Assembly (NCBI GenBank): GCA_902770195.1
Contig: CACXSA010000036.1
Coordinates: 1-55,401 of the forward strand
Reading direction: 5' to 3'
Length of the DNA: 55,401 nt
Origin: an uncultured Prevotellaceae bacterium
GTDB taxonomy: Bacteria; Bacteroidota; Bacteroidia; Bacteroidales; Bacteroidaceae
The translations under genes and the position numbers were made by a program. The notes under the pieces are model-generated. The model was not told the DNA's origin. It did no database searches and saw only the letters and a list, made by a program, of their open reading frames with translations. This document shows, piece by piece, positions 16,418 through 27,414 of the stretch (position 1 is the stretch's first letter; each line of letters starts with the position of its first letter).

Positions 16418-18065
16418 ACTCTGGTACTACATAGCGGTCGCCCGTTTCTTTCACAATTCTTCGAGCAAAAGATGGTGAGTATCCTGGACGTTTCACCGTA
16501 GCTCCTAGTCCATATTTCCCTTTGGTAAATTGTCCGTTTACTTCTGGCTTGACAGCCATATCGTTATATTTCACAATTAAATAAGTGGCCAGTTTCTTCC
16601 AACATGCCAACATTTGCTGAGCCTGTTCTATACTGTAGTTGTTCAAGTATTGCTGCATAGCCTTTGCCTCCATATTGATGGCTTTCTGCTCAATGACAGG
16701 CTGCTGCTTAAAATAAGAGTTTTCTAACGAGTCACGAACTTCCTTTAGTGAAGGGAACAAAACGGAATAACGCGGATAAACCATATTAGCCACCCAGTTT
16801 TCTACCCAGAAAGCATTCTTGTCACTGAAAGTCAAATCGTCAGCACCTGGCGTATTATAACATTCTGGCTGTTTAGTCATCGAGCAATAGATGGGGGTAT
16901 AGGCTACCATATTGGGATCGTCATTGCCAAACCACAAACATCCACCTACTTCCCGTGGCAGCCAGGAACGCATCTGCGATACGAAAGTCCAAGCAGTCTG
17001 TTGGGTGGAAACAGGACGTTCATTGAAGTATTTCTTACCATCTACCTTATAATATAATGGTGTAGGACGATATGGCATCTGCCAGATACCAGCTCCAACG
17101 TCAGTAGAATCAATGGCCATTGGTGTTCCCTCGTAATGGTCACGCATGGCTGCCATCACATCGGCAACACTCACCTTACTGTCGGGTTTTACCCATAATG
17201 GCATGTCTTCTGCATCTTTGTCTTTTCCCAGTGCCCAAGGCAAATAGCGTTCCATCCCTTTTACATGACGATTAAAGAAGGTCCACACACGGGCATCGCA
17301 GATTCGACGTCCACCAAAATCAGGAAAGGCATAGGTGTTCTTCCAGTTGAATTCCTCATCCTTACCCGTAAACCAACCCATCTTACGGGCATATTTGATG
17401 ACATTCTTGGAATACAGGACGTTCTCCTTGTCTTTCAAGGGAAATTGTCCGATACGACTCTGGTTGGCATGACCGCAGATAACATCATCAGGGATTCTGC
17501 GAGCTACCCATACCACACGCTCTTTAGAAACTTTTCGATCAGGACCACAACCCTGCATCTCCAGAATCCATGCTTCATCAGGATCGCAAATAGTAAAGGT
17601 TTCTCCTTCCGAATAATATCCGTAAGCTTCTACTAATGAAGTCATTGTATGAATGGCTTCACGTGCTGATTTAGATCTTTGCAAGGTGATGTATATCAAC
17701 GAACCATAGTCGATAAGTCCTGTTGAATCTACCATCTCCTCGCGACCGCCATAGGTTGTCTCACCAATAGTCACCTGCCACTCATTGATATTTCCTATCA
17801 CATTGTATGTCTCTTCTGCTTCTGGAATCTCTCCCAGATATTTATTCGTATCCCACTCGTAGATTTTTCGCATATCACCTTTTTGGTGCTTTGCTGCAGG
17901 ATAATGGTATAACCACATAAATGCTCCATAAGAATCTGCATTGTAGGAACATATCACACTTCCGTCCGCAGAAGCTTTCTTGCCTACAATGAAATTAGTG
18001 CAGGCCATCGCATATAAGCCTGTCACAAATGCTGCTGTTAAAAGAAATAATCGCTTTTTCATCAT
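16416..18065 (-). CDS. C69 family dipeptidase (PepD-like), secreted
   Basis: From ATG 18065 the product begins MMKKRLFLLTAAFVTGLYAMA, a signal peptide, directly followed by CTNFIVGKKASADGS. In C69 (Ntn-hydrolase fold) enzymes this Cys is the nucleophile exposed at the mature N-terminus. About 549 residues, normal for the family; SYNADSYGAFMWL and FGGRRICDARVW are further family-like blocks. It hydrolyses dipeptides, probably in the periplasm, consistent with amino-acid fermentation. An upstream in-frame start at 18095 would add a polar extension to the signal peptide and is less likely. The ettA stop is only a few bases upstream of that ATG, suggesting one transcript. Confidence 0.9.
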   Translation of the reverse strand: MMKKRLFLLTAAFVTGLYAMACTNFIVGKKASADGSVICSYNADSYGAFMWLYHYPAAKHQKGDMRKIYEWDTNKYLGEIPEAEETYNVIGNINEWQVTIGETTYGGREEMVDSTGLIDYGSLIYITLQRSKSAREAIHTMTSLVEAYGYYSEGETFTICDPDEAWILEMQGCGPDRKVSKERVVWVARRIPDDVICGHANQSRIGQFPLKDKENVLYSKNVIKYARKMGWFTGKDEEFNWKNTYAFPDFGGRRICDARVWTFFNRHVKGMERYLPWALGKDKDAEDMPLWVKPDSKVSVADVMAAMRDHYEGTPMAIDSTDVGAGIWQMPYRPTPLYYKVDGKKYFNERPVSTQQTAWTFVSQMRSWLPREVGGCLWFGNDDPNMVAYTPIYCSMTKQPECYNTPGADDLTFSDKNAFWVENWVANMVYPRYSVLFPSLKEVRDSLENSYFKQQPVIEQKAINMEAKAMQQYLNNYSIEQAQQMLACWKKLATYLIVKYNDMAVKPEVNGQFTKGKYGLGATVKRPGYSPSFARRIVKETGDRYVVPE

Positions 18066-18098
18066 ATTTATTTTATTATTTTTGCTCATTTCCATGAT

Positions 18099-19796
18099 TT
18101 ATTCGCTTATCAGCTTACGATAACGAGCACGTTTGGGTTCTTCCAGACCTAAACGTTGAGCCTTATTACTCTCGTACTCGCTATAGTTGCCCTCAAAGTA
18201 GAACACATTGCCTTCACCTTCAAATGCCAAGATATGGGTACATATTCTATCTAGGAACCAACGGTCATGGCTGATAATGACAGCACATCCGGCAAAAGCT
18301 TCAAGACCTTCCTCTAAGGCTCGTAGCGTATTTACATCGATATCATTGGTCGGTTCGTCTAACAATAAAACATTACCCTCTTGTTTCAAGGCAATGGCAA
18401 GATGCAGACGATTTCTTTCACCACCAGAGAGCACGCCACATTTCTTTTCCTGATCAACACCTGTGAAGTTGAAGCGAGAAAGGTAGGCACGCACATTGAT
18501 ATCACGTCCACCCATACGAATTGTTTCATTACCACCACTAACCACCTGATATACGGTCTTCTCTGGGTCAATATCCTTATGTTGCTGATCAACATAACTC
18601 AGTTTTACGGTCTCACCAACGCTAAAAGTTCCAGCATCAGGTTGGTCTAAACCCATAATCAGCCGGAACAATGTTGTTTTACCAGCTCCGTTAGGTCCAA
18701 TAACTCCTACGATACCATTCGGTGGAAGATTGAAGTTAAGGTCGGTAAACAGTGTCTTCTCGGGAAACGACTTTGCTACATGCTCAGCCTCTATGACCTT
18801 ATTACCTAAGCGAGGACCATTAGGAATGAAGATTTCTAGTTTCTCTTCTTTCTGCTTCTGTTCTTCATTAAGCATCTTGTCGTAGGAGTTTAGTCGTGCC
18901 TTGCCCTTGGCCTGTCGAGCCTTAGGAGCCATGCGAACCCATTCCAACTCACGTTCCAATGTCTTACGACGCTTCGAGGCGGTCTTTTCTTCCAAAGCTA
19001 AACGCTGGGACTTTTGTTCAAGCCATGAGGAATAATTGCCTTTCCAGGGAATACCCTCACCTCTATCCAGTTCCAGAATCCATTCTGCTACATCGTCAAG
19101 GAAATAACGGTCGTGGGTAACGGCAATAACGGTACCCTCATACTGTTGCAAATGTTGCTCCAGCCAGTCAATAGACTCAGCATCCAGATGGTTAGTAGGC
19201 TCATCGAGCAACAATACGTCTGGCTTTTGCAGTAGCAGGCGGCAGAGTGCCACACGACGACGTTCTCCGCCAGAAAGTGTTTTAACAGTCCAATCACCAG
19301 GAGGACAATGCAAAGCAGCCATAGCACGGTCCAGTTTAGAGTCCATATTCCATGCATCCGTTGCATCGATAATATCCTGGAGTTCTGCTTGACGGGACAT
19401 TAACTTGTCCATCTTGTCAGCGTCCTCATAGTATTCGGGTAAACCGAATTTTACATTGATATCATCGTATTCAGCCAATGCATCATATACGTATTGCACA
19501 CCCTCCATCACATTCTCCTTAACGGATTTCTCCTCATTAAGAGGCGGGTCTTGAGGCAGATATCCCACAGTATATCCTGGGCTCCAAACCACTTCCCCCT
19601 GATATTGCTGATCCAATCCGGCAATAATTTTCATAAGGGTTGATTTACCAGCACCATTTAATCCAATAATACCTATCTTAGCACCATAGAAGAAACTGAG
19701 GTATATGTTCTTAAGTACTTGTTTCTGGTTTTGCTGGATGGTCTTGCTAACTCCAACCATCGAGAAAATCACTTTCTTGTCGTCAACTGTTGCCAT
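18099..19796 (-). CDS. ettA: Energy-dependent translational throttle protein, ABC-F ATPase
   Basis: The 565-residue soluble protein has two ABC ATPase domains, each with a Walker A (GLNGAGKST; GPNGAGKTT) and an LSGGE signature. An Arg/Lys-rich linker between them (RRKTLERELEWVRMAPKARQAKGKARL) contains the 'arm' typical of EttA. There are no membrane segments. EttA binds the ribosomal E site and gates the first elongation step according to ADP/ATP ratio. It has its own promoter box (19825-19833). The downstream dipeptidase gene appears to be read through from it. Confidence 0.95.
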   Translation of the reverse strand: MATVDDKKVIFSMVGVSKTIQQNQKQVLKNIYLSFFYGAKIGIIGLNGAGKSTLMKIIAGLDQQYQGEVVWSPGYTVGYLPQDPPLNEEKSVKENVMEGVQYVYDALAEYDDINVKFGLPEYYEDADKMDKLMSRQAELQDIIDATDAWNMDSKLDRAMAALHCPPGDWTVKTLSGGERRRVALCRLLLQKPDVLLLDEPTNHLDAESIDWLEQHLQQYEGTVIAVTHDRYFLDDVAEWILELDRGEGIPWKGNYSSWLEQKSQRLALEEKTASKRRKTLERELEWVRMAPKARQAKGKARLNSYDKMLNEEQKQKEEKLEIFIPNGPRLGNKVIEAEHVAKSFPEKTLFTDLNFNLPPNGIVGVIGPNGAGKTTLFRLIMGLDQPDAGTFSVGETVKLSYVDQQHKDIDPEKTVYQVVSGGNETIRMGGRDINVRAYLSRFNFTGVDQEKKCGVLSGGERNRLHLAIALKQEGNVLLLDEPTNDIDVNTLRALEEGLEAFAGCAVIISHDRWFLDRICTHILAFEGEGNVFYFEGNYSEYESNKAQRLGLEEPKRARYRKLISE

Positions 19797-19824
19797 AAAG
19801 TCCTTAGGATTTAATGATTAGAGT

Positions 19825-19833
19825 GCAAAGATA
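19825..19833 (-). promoter_or_regulatory. ettA promoter -7 box (TATCTTTGC)
   Basis: Exact TAnnTTTGC box on the reverse strand, 28 bases before the ettA ATG. Two TTTGC-like repeats lie further upstream (atttgcaaatcagcaaat). Confidence 0.75.
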
Positions 19834-19860
19834 CACAATTATTTGCAAATCAGCAAATAA

Positions 19861-19893
19861 AAAGACTCTCAAGATGATGCCTTGAGAGTCTTT
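19861..19893 (-). terminator. Terminator of the ATP synthase operon
   Basis: AAAGACTCTCAAG (19861-19873) and CTTGAGAGTCTTT (19881-19893) form a perfect 13-bp stem with a 7-base loop, 22 bases after the atpG stop. On the reverse strand it is followed by TTTTTATTT, a good intrinsic terminator. It separates the operon from ettA, which is transcribed the same way. Confidence 0.92.
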
Positions 19894-19915
19894 CTTATCA
19901 TAAAGAGTTGAATGG

Positions 19916-20884
19916 TCAATTGTTGACGCTACCTCCCACAATATCAAGCAGCTCACTAGTGATAGCCTGCTGACGTGATTTATTGTACTGCAAGTTCAGT
20001 TCTCGTAACAACTCATCAGCATTATCAGTAGCAGTCTGCATTGCCACCATACGAGCCGCATGTTCAGAAGCAACACTGTCAAGAAGAGCGGTATAAAGCA
20101 TCAGATGAGCTAACTTAGGAATCAGCTGTGACAACACTGTATTCATGTCAGGCTCAACAATGAAATTGTCATTGAGTGGTGCCACTTCACCTTCTTTGAC
20201 AACCTTTTTGCGCCGGTTCTTCTTAAGATAATCCTGTGCCTTCTTGGTGACAATATTGGTAGTAAGGTCACGCTCGTGGTCACGTCCCAACTCACTTTCC
20301 AAGTCAATAGGCAGAAACTGCTTGTTGGTGAGAATCTGTGAACCTGCAGACTTGAAATGATGATAGATAAGTTCTACGCGATCTATCTCACCATTAGCAA
20401 ATTTCTCACCTAACTCCATCACGATATCAATGCACTCACGTACATTGGGGTGGTCAACGAGGGATGCAAAATCACCTTTCACATCATAACCCAGTTTGCT
20501 GGCTTTCTCAGCAACTTTTCTACCTATCGGGTAAACTTCCACGCTCCCCTCCCCTAATTCTTGGACATAGGATGTATAGGTGCGTTGCAAGAGTCTGATG
20601 ACGTTAGCATTGAAACCACCACATAGCGATGAATTACTGGAGAATACTACTAAGGCCACACGCTTAACAGGACGTTCCTGGTCGAAAATAGTCTGAGACT
20701 CAGCCTCTGCTGCGAGGAAAGACTTGAGAATATGCTCAAGCAACGACTCGTAAGGCAGCATGTTCTGAATAGCCACCTGCGCATGATGAAGCTTCGAGGA
20801 AGCTACCATCTTCATCGCAGACGTAATCTTTCGCGTGCTGTTTACCGAGGCGATGCGGCCTTTAATTTCTTTCAGGCTTGGCAT
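19916..20884 (-). CDS. atpG: F1Fo ATP synthase gamma subunit
   Basis: The 322 residues start MPSLKEIKGRIASVNSTRKITSAMKMVASSKL, the N-terminal helix of the central rotor shaft. The C-terminal helix reads ASEHAARMVAMQTATDNADELLRELNLQYNKSRQQAITSELLDIVGG. Both ends form the coiled coil inside the alpha3beta3 ring. It is about 35 residues longer than E. coli gamma, including a Lys/Arg-rich insertion around 215-235 (AQDYLKKNRRKKVVKEGE). It is the last gene of the operon, 6 bases after atpA, followed by a strong terminator. Confidence 0.97.
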   Translation of the reverse strand: MPSLKEIKGRIASVNSTRKITSAMKMVASSKLHHAQVAIQNMLPYESLLEHILKSFLAAEAESQTIFDQERPVKRVALVVFSSNSSLCGGFNANVIRLLQRTYTSYVQELGEGSVEVYPIGRKVAEKASKLGYDVKGDFASLVDHPNVRECIDIVMELGEKFANGEIDRVELIYHHFKSAGSQILTNKQFLPIDLESELGRDHERDLTTNIVTKKAQDYLKKNRRKKVVKEGEVAPLNDNFIVEPDMNTVLSQLIPKLAHLMLYTALLDSVASEHAARMVAMQTATDNADELLRELNLQYNKSRQQAITSELLDIVGGSVNN

Positions 20885-20890
20885 AGGCTA

Positions 20891-22477
20891 TCAAGCTTTA
20901 TAGGTTCCTGCAATATCAGCCATGATGGCCTCAATCTTTTTCGTCACATCATCATCAATCTTGCCATTGGCCAGCGTTTCTATGACCTCAGGAGCTGAAG
21001 AACGTATCTTGTCGAGGAACTGGTTCTGGCATTCACGTACTTGAGTGATGGGCACGTCACGCATCAGTCCATGCACACCGCAGTACAGAATAGCTATCTG
21101 TTCTCCTACAGGCATAGGACTGTATTGAGGTTGTATCAGCAACTGATTGTTCTTGCGACCACGATCCAGCGTCATAGCTGTCACAGCATCCATATCACTC
21201 GAGAACTTGGAGAAAGCCTCCAGTTCACGATATTGTGCCTGGTCAATTTTCAATGTACCTGCAACCTTCTTCATTGACTTGATTTGAGCAGAACCACCCA
21301 CACGGCTTACAGAGATACCTACGTTGATGGCAGGACGGAAACCTTGGTTGAAAAGATTGCTCTCCAGGAAAATCTGACCGTCTGTGATAGAAATAACGTT
21401 GGTGGGGATGTATGCTGATACGTCACCAGCCTGTGTCTCAATGATAGGTAGAGCGGTCAATGATCCACCACCCTTTACATGTCCCTTCATGCATTCAGGC
21501 AGGTCGTTCATCTGTTCAGCTACTTCCTGCTGCTCATTCATTTTAGCTGCACGCTCCAAGAGACGGCTATGCAGATAGAACACATCACCAGGATAAGCCT
21601 CACGTCCTGAAGGACGACGCAAAATCAATGATACCTCACGATAGGCCACAGCCTGTTTGGAGAGGTCGTCATAGACAACGAGTGCGGGCAGACCTCGGTC
21701 GCGGAAATACTCACCGATAGCAGCACCGGCAAATGGTGCATAGTACTGCATAGCGGCTGGATCAGCAGCGGTAGCAGACACAACTATGGTATAAGGCATG
21801 GCACCATGCTCTTTCAACGTCTGCACAAGGTTAGCAACGGTACTAGCCTTCTGACCGATGGCTACATAAATACAATATACGGGCTTTCCTGCCTCATAGA
21901 AACTCTTTTGGTTAATGATAGTATCAACGGCAATAGCCGTCTTACCAGTCTGACGGTCACCAATGATGAGCTCACGCTGACCACGTCCGATGGGAATCAT
22001 CGAGTCAATAGCCTTCAGACCAGTCTGCAACGGTTCTTTTACCGGCTGACGGTAAATCACACCAGGAGCCTTACGGTCCAGTGGCATTTCGAAAGCATCC
22101 TTGAGGTCTATGTCTCCTTTACCGTCAACAGCCTGTCCTAATGGGTTGATGACGCGCCCCAGCATATTGTCGTTGACTCGGATGGAGGCAATGCGCTTGG
22201 TGCGCTTTACCACCATACCCTCTTTAATGCCTGATGTAGTACCCAGAAGCACACAACCTACGTTGTCTTCCTCCAAGTTCATCACGATGGCCATGGTACC
22301 ATTCTCAAATTCGAGCAGTTCATTAGCCTCGGCATTGCGGAGTCCGTAGATACGAGCCACACCATCACTGACGGTAAGCACAGTACCTACCTCGTCAAAC
22401 TGTTCGGTATTCTGAATACCTTTCAGCTGTTCGAGCAGTACCTGGGATACTTCGCTTGGTTTAATCTTATCTGACAT
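20891..22477 (-). CDS. atpA: F1Fo ATP synthase alpha subunit
   Basis: The 528-residue subunit has the P-loop [10 protein letters not shown] and [31 protein letters not shown], standard alpha features including the arginine finger region. It forms the non-catalytic nucleotide sites of the F1 hexamer. It sits between atpH (8-base gap) and atpG (6-base gap). Length and all landmarks are normal. Confidence 0.98.
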   Translation of the reverse strand: MSDKIKPSEVSQVLLEQLKGIQNTEQFDEVGTVLTVSDGVARIYGLRNAEANELLEFENGTMAIVMNLEEDNVGCVLLGTTSGIKEGMVVKRTKRIASIRVNDNMLGRVINPLGQAVDGKGDIDLKDAFEMPLDRKAPGVIYRQPVKEPLQTGLKAIDSMIPIGRGQRELIIGDRQTGKTAIAVDTIINQKSFYEAGKPVYCIYVAIGQKASTVANLVQTLKEHGAMPYTIVVSATAADPAAMQYYAPFAGAAIGEYFRDRGLPALVVYDDLSKQAVAYREVSLILRRPSGREAYPGDVFYLHSRLLERAAKMNEQQEVAEQMNDLPECMKGHVKGGGSLTALPIIETQAGDVSAYIPTNVISITDGQIFLESNLFNQGFRPAINVGISVSRVGGSAQIKSMKKVAGTLKIDQAQYRELEAFSKFSSDMDAVTAMTLDRGRKNNQLLIQPQYSPMPVGEQIAILYCGVHGLMRDVPITQVRECQNQFLDKIRSSAPEVIETLANGKIDDDVTKKIEAIMADIAGTYKA

Positions 22478-22485
22478 TGTTCTTT

Positions 22486-23022
22486 TTACTTTTTAAGTGT
22501 GTTAAGAATGTTGTTGAGTTGCGACTTGACACTAGCATCCATACGGAAAGTATCATATTCGAGGATAAATCCTCCAATAATATCGGGATTAACCTCTGTC
22601 TCAAACTCCACAGTACCCTGAGTCTTACTCTCCACCATCTGCCGCATCTTCTGCTCTGTTTGGGCAGACACACGGGCTGCGGTGGTGAGCTTGCCACGGA
22701 TGACGTTCTTCTGCTTACGGTAAAGCGTAACGTACGAGTTGGCCATAAACTGAATCATGTTCTCGCGATCTTCTTTTAGTACTAAGGCTATAAAAGATTG
22801 GGTGAGCTGACTTACTTCCTGACCAGCAGCTGTGGTCAGCAAAGTCTGCTTCGAGTCCTTAGAGAGCATGGGATTGTCTATCGTCTGGCGCAATGCGGGT
22901 ACGTCGATATAGCTCTTGGCCAATTGTTGCATCTCTTGATACACTTGATCCTCAAGCTTTTGGTCGATAGCACTTTTTAGCAGTGCTCTCGAATATCTAA
23001 CCGATATTACTCCAAAATCCAT
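22486..23022 (-). CDS. atpH: F1Fo ATP synthase delta subunit
   Basis: The 178 residues match OSCP/delta: an N-terminal helical domain ([27 protein letters not shown]) and the conserved C-terminal [27 protein letters not shown]. Delta sits on top of F1 and ties it to the b-subunit stalk. It lies between atpF (11-base gap) and atpA. Confidence 0.95.
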   Translation of the reverse strand: MDFGVISVRYSRALLKSAIDQKLEDQVYQEMQQLAKSYIDVPALRQTIDNPMLSKDSKQTLLTTAAGQEVSQLTQSFIALVLKEDRENMIQFMANSYVTLYRKQKNVIRGKLTTAARVSAQTEQKMRQMVESKTQGTVEFETEVNPDIIGGFILEYDTFRMDASVKSQLNNILNTLKK

Positions 23023-23033
23023 ACGCGTTACTT

Positions 23034-23546
23034 TTAGTTAGCAGAAACTTCATCCAGCATACGGTCAATCAAATCCATTTGTGACTTGTCGTTTTTCAGG
23101 TTCTGACGAAGAACCTTCTCTGCGATGTCAACACTCAGTGCCGCTACCTGCTTACGAATGTCAGCAATGGCAGCTTTCTTCTCCTGCTCAATGGCTGTCT
23201 TGGCCTCGTCCATCAGACGGGCACCCTCAGCACGAGCTTTCTCCTGAGCCTGTTCTACAATGGCATCACGTGTCTGTGCAGCCTCTTTCAGTATCTGAGC
23301 CTGCTTCTCGCGAGCCTCCTGCAGGATGGATTCACCTTCCTTCTCGATATTGGCTAAGCGCTCCTGGGCCTCATGGGCCTTGCGAAGACTTTCGTCTATG
23401 AATTTGTTTCGCTCATCCACCATATTGACAATGGCGGGGAAACCAAACTTAGCAAGAACCCCAAAGACCACCAAGAACGCAATCAGCATCCAAAACAGAA
23501 GTCCCAGATCAGGCGTGAGGATTGATGGTAATTGAGTGAAATCCAT
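23034..23546 (-). CDS. atpF: F1Fo ATP synthase b subunit
   Basis: The 170 residues have one N-terminal membrane span (LLFWMLIAFLVVFGVLAKFGF). A long charged Ala/Glu/Lys/Gln-rich helix follows (about 35-150), which dimerises as the peripheral stalk. It ends with ALSVDIAEKVLRQNLKNDKSQMDLIDRMLDEV, the delta-binding end. It follows atpE by 13 bases. Confidence 0.96.
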   Translation of the reverse strand: MDFTQLPSILTPDLGLLFWMLIAFLVVFGVLAKFGFPAIVNMVDERNKFIDESLRKAHEAQERLANIEKEGESILQEAREKQAQILKEAAQTRDAIVEQAQEKARAEGARLMDEAKTAIEQEKKAAIADIRKQVAALSVDIAEKVLRQNLKNDKSQMDLIDRMLDEVSAN

Positions 23547-23559
23547 TTGCTAAAAGTCT

Positions 23560-23894
<335 letters not shown>

Positions 23895-23897
<3 letters not shown>

Positions 23898-24938
23898 CCC
23901 ATGATGTTCCTTGTGTGCCAACCCGATGAACACAGCGCTTAGCATGGTGAACACGTAAGCCTGCACAAAGGCAACCAGCAGCTCAAGAGCATTCATGAAC
24001 AGTAACATAAGGATACTGAACGAGTTCAGTCCCAGTCCATAACCTACGCCCATTGACCAACCGAGGAAAATCACACAAGTAAATGAAAGAATCACAGCGT
24101 GACCTGCCATCATGTTGGCAAAAAGACGAATCATCAGAGCGAAAGGCTTAGTAAATACGCCAAACAGCTCGATGACGGGCATGATGGGTATAGGAGCCTT
24201 TAAGAACATAGGAACCTCTGGCCATAGTATCTCTTTCCAATACTCTTTATTGCCAAAGATGTTGATGGCTAACATCGTACACAGTGCCAGGAAGAACGTG
24301 ATATTAATATTTCCTGTCACATTGGCACCTCCGGGGAATACAGGAATCAAGCCAATCAGGTTACATGTCAAGATGAAGAAGAATACGGTAAGCAGATACG
24401 GGGCGTAAGGCTTGTAATGCTTCTCGCCTATCGATGACTTAATTAGGTCATCGTGTATCATCATCACAATCATCTCCATAGCTCCAACAAAACCCTTAGG
24501 TGCCTCTTTCTTGGCATCATGGCTTTTATACCATCTTGCACAACTTAGGAATACGATGATGAGCACGCCCACCACAATCCATATCTGTAACACCGATTTT
24601 GTGATACTCAAGTCCAGCGGACGCTCTGAAGTACCATCAGCCATTTTCTCGTATATCTTACCATGAGCCTCAGGGTTGAAGAAAAATCCCTCAGGCAGTG
24701 AGTGTGCAGTGCAGAAATGCCATTCCCCCGTATTACCGCTACGGATAATGATTGGCAGTGGAATACTCAGATGGTTGCCCTCATAGGTGGCAATATGCCA
24801 CTCGTAGGCGTCTGCCAGGTGCTCCAACACTATCTCTGGAATGTTGAGCTCCTCGCCCTCTGCATGCTCGTTTGCGAGTGTGGGAAGGGCTGTAAACATC
24901 AGCACCACCAAGAGATATATCGACTTTAAGTGTTTCAT
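23895..24938 (-). CDS. atpB: F1Fo ATP synthase a subunit
   Basis: The 347-residue subunit is longer than E. coli a (271) because of an N-terminal signal-peptide-like segment (MKHLKSIYLLVVLMFTALPT) and a periplasmic domain of about 100 residues. Membrane helices follow from about 115. The essential Arg is in ALMIRLFANMMAGH, and the last helices (ALELLVAFVQAYVFTMLSAVFI) are standard. It makes the ion half-channels facing the c ring. The extended N-terminus is usual for Bacteroidetes. The stop overlaps a heptamer array. Confidence 0.96.
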
Positions 24939-24962
24939 TCTAAATAATTGGGTTTTAAATCA

Positions 24963-25352
24963 TTACAAACGATTGGATATTCTTGAAAAGTAGATGGAAT
25001 GGTGAACCAACGACACCATATAGAACACTAAGAATACGCAGAAAAAAGTCAACATAGAAGCCCGTTCTGCCGTAAAATACCAAACGGCTAAGACTATCAT
25101 AGCCAACAACATACGGAACCCAGAGGTAGATGTATAGAACGTTGGCAACATATCTCTGTGCTTCGTCACCACCTTATACCATATCAGGGCGTAAACGATG
25201 TCGATAGCCAAGACAAACAAGGAACTGACCATTCTAGCCGTAAACAACTCATAGCCCCAAAACTTGCTAATGAGGAGACAGCAGAAATTCAGGATCATAA
25301 CCAGTGCTATGCTCTGAACGACAAATATCCTTGCTTGCATGTTGAAGTCCAT
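24963..25352 (-). CDS. Small four-helix membrane protein of the ATP synthase operon (AtpI-like position)
   Basis: A 129-residue hydrophobic protein with four predicted membrane helices (about 9-29, 37-59, 75-93 and 98-120). It lies between atpC and atpB, where Bacteroidetes operons carry a small membrane protein and other bacteria have atpI. AtpI helps c-ring assembly elsewhere; a similar role here is inference from position. I see no strong sequence match to E. coli AtpI. Confidence 0.75.
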   Translation of the reverse strand: MDFNMQARIFVVQSIALVMILNFCCLLISKFWGYELFTARMVSSLFVLAIDIVYALIWYKVVTKHRDMLPTFYTSTSGFRMLLAMIVLAVWYFTAERASMLTFFCVFLVFYMVSLVHHSIYFSRISNRL

Positions 25353-25381
25353 AACTTCTTACGCGTACTTTTCTAATGATA

Positions 25382-25627
25382 CTATTTAAGTTCTATGCAC
25401 ACACTCACCGTATTCTTCTGTACTTCCACGAAGCCTCCGGTAATGTCTATTGACGCGTTTGTGCCATCAGCCTTGGTATATTCTACCACACCTTTATCCA
25501 ACGTCGAGATAATAGGCGCGTGATTACTTAGAATCTCAAACATGCCGGCAGTACCAGGTACCACTACACGTTTTACATCGCCTTCAAACTCAATCCTTTC
25601 AGGAGAAACTATCTTTAACTGCAACAT
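25382..25627 (-). CDS. atpC: F1Fo ATP synthase epsilon subunit (short form)
   Basis: From ATG 25627 the product has 81 residues: LQLKIVSPERIEFEGDVKRVVVPGTAGMFEILSNHAPIISTL is the N-terminal beta-sandwich. The protein stops after that domain (VSVCIELK), so the C-terminal two-helix domain that inhibits ATP hydrolysis in E. coli is absent. Short epsilon subunits occur in this phylum. The TTG at 25636 is an unlikely alternative start. The 66 bases between atpD and this gene are filled by heptamers and a decayed hairpin core. Confidence 0.93.
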   Translation of the reverse strand: MLQLKIVSPERIEFEGDVKRVVVPGTAGMFEILSNHAPIISTLDKGVVEYTKADGTNASIDITGGFVEVQKNTVSVCIELK

Positions 25628-25629
25628 AA

Positions 25630-25692
25630 TTATCAATTGTCAATTATCAATTGTCCGCTCAATCTCGGATGTTTTATACCTTTAGGCTAGAA
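25630..25692 (-). repeat. Heptamer array with decayed double-hairpin core (copy G) between atpD and atpC
   Basis: Heptamers TTATCAA, TTGTCAA, TTATCAA, TTGTCCG (25630-25657) are followed by 25656-25690, which aligns with copy E: both start CGCTC and contain ACCTTTAGG. The two stems are broken by substitutions; only GGCTA/TTAGCC-like pairing remains, overlapping the last codons of atpD. Confidence 0.65.
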
Positions 25693-25693
25693 A

Positions 25694-27226
<1,533 letters not shown>

Positions 27227-27265
27227 TTAATATTTAAAGTTATTATTGTTTTAGCGATATTGTTT

Positions 27266-27274
27266 GCAAAGTTA
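27266..27274 (-). promoter_or_regulatory. ATP synthase operon promoter -7 box (TAACTTTGC)
   Basis: Exact TAnnTTTGC box on the reverse strand, 46 bases before the atpD ATG. No TTTG box is seen at the usual 19-21-base distance. Confidence 0.7.
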
Positions 27275-27414
27275 GGAAAAAAGATTCAAACAACGAAGAA
27301 TTTTATTACTTTTTTACTAGAAAATCTTCATTTTTGCTGATATTTCCTCTGGAATGTCCGTTTTTTCAATATACATTGTGACTTCATGAATACCCGTCGA
27401 AATCCGTCAAAAGA

